DNA of 64,000 bases from Arcuatula senhousia (lineage: Eukaryota; Mollusca; Bivalvia; Mytilida; Mytilidae): the NCBI GenBank assembly GCA_963971305.1, contig OZ020303.1, positions 18,969,184 through 19,033,183 of the forward strand, read 5' to 3'. The notes beneath the pieces are model-generated. The model was given only the letters and a program-made list of their open reading frames with translations, made no database searches and was not told where the DNA came from. Shown in pieces: positions 63,959-64,000 of the stretch; position 1 is the first letter of the stretch, and each line of letters begins with the position of its first letter. Position numbers and translations under genes: made by a program.

Positions 63959-64000
63959 AAGTCATATTGATGGATAGGGCATATAAGCAACATCTCTAGA

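Overview
This is nuclear DNA from an animal, most probably a marine bivalve mollusc (mussel-like). The evidence is small exons with GT-AG introns, AT-rich introns packed with transposons, and several repeat families of a kind I associate with bivalve genomes. The taxon is an inference; no species marker is present. No bacterial operon, rRNA gene or CRISPR array was seen.

Two host genes lie head to head. On the minus strand, an ATAD2/ATAD2B orthologue (nuclear AAA+ ATPase and bromodomain chromatin factor) starts at 50845 and runs leftward through 15 coding exons to 132, where it leaves the window. All exon phases join into one 743-codon frame: acidic N-terminal half, then the first AAA+ module with Walker A, Walker B, sensor 1 and arginine-finger motifs. 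The second ATPase-like module and the bromodomain must lie beyond the left edge. On the plus strand, a TMEM244-like four-pass membrane protein gene starts at 51376 and ends at 63958 (5 exons, 167 residues). The 530 bp between the two start codons is a likely shared promoter with an overlapping YY1-like/E2F-like motif.

The rest is intron filled with mobile DNA. ATAD2 intron 11 (4890-19070) holds a decayed piggyBac element (from 5391), then a 10.2 kb TTAA-flanked piggyBac-type element (8037-18216) that contains a second TTAA-flanked element (11504-16289), which contains further repeats. Intron 3 (31791-44131) holds a complete 11.1 kb piggyBac element (32863-44006) with matching 12 bp ends, TTAA on both sides and an intact 591-residue transposase. 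Embedded in its 5' part is an apparently perfect array: six copies of a 429 bp segment R alternating with five copies of an 870 bp segment I, flanked by CGAA on both sides. All three piggyBac left ends carry two short hairpin palindromes just inside the terminal repeat.

Three repeat families unrelated in sequence (called A, B and C here; 11 copies) share one plan: a short 5' arm, a minisatellite body, a GC-rich microsatellite, then a terminal hairpin made from a second copy of the arm plus its complement. Intron 1 of ATAD2 carries a 467 bp LTR-type miniature element with recognisable primer-binding site and polypurine tract, and a 1.9 kb stretch in which a TTGGACGAAC..TGGACAG motif recurs about 15 times. 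Intron 1 of the TMEM244-like gene holds a tRNA-derived SINE and a LINE insertion whose 5' part is inverted.
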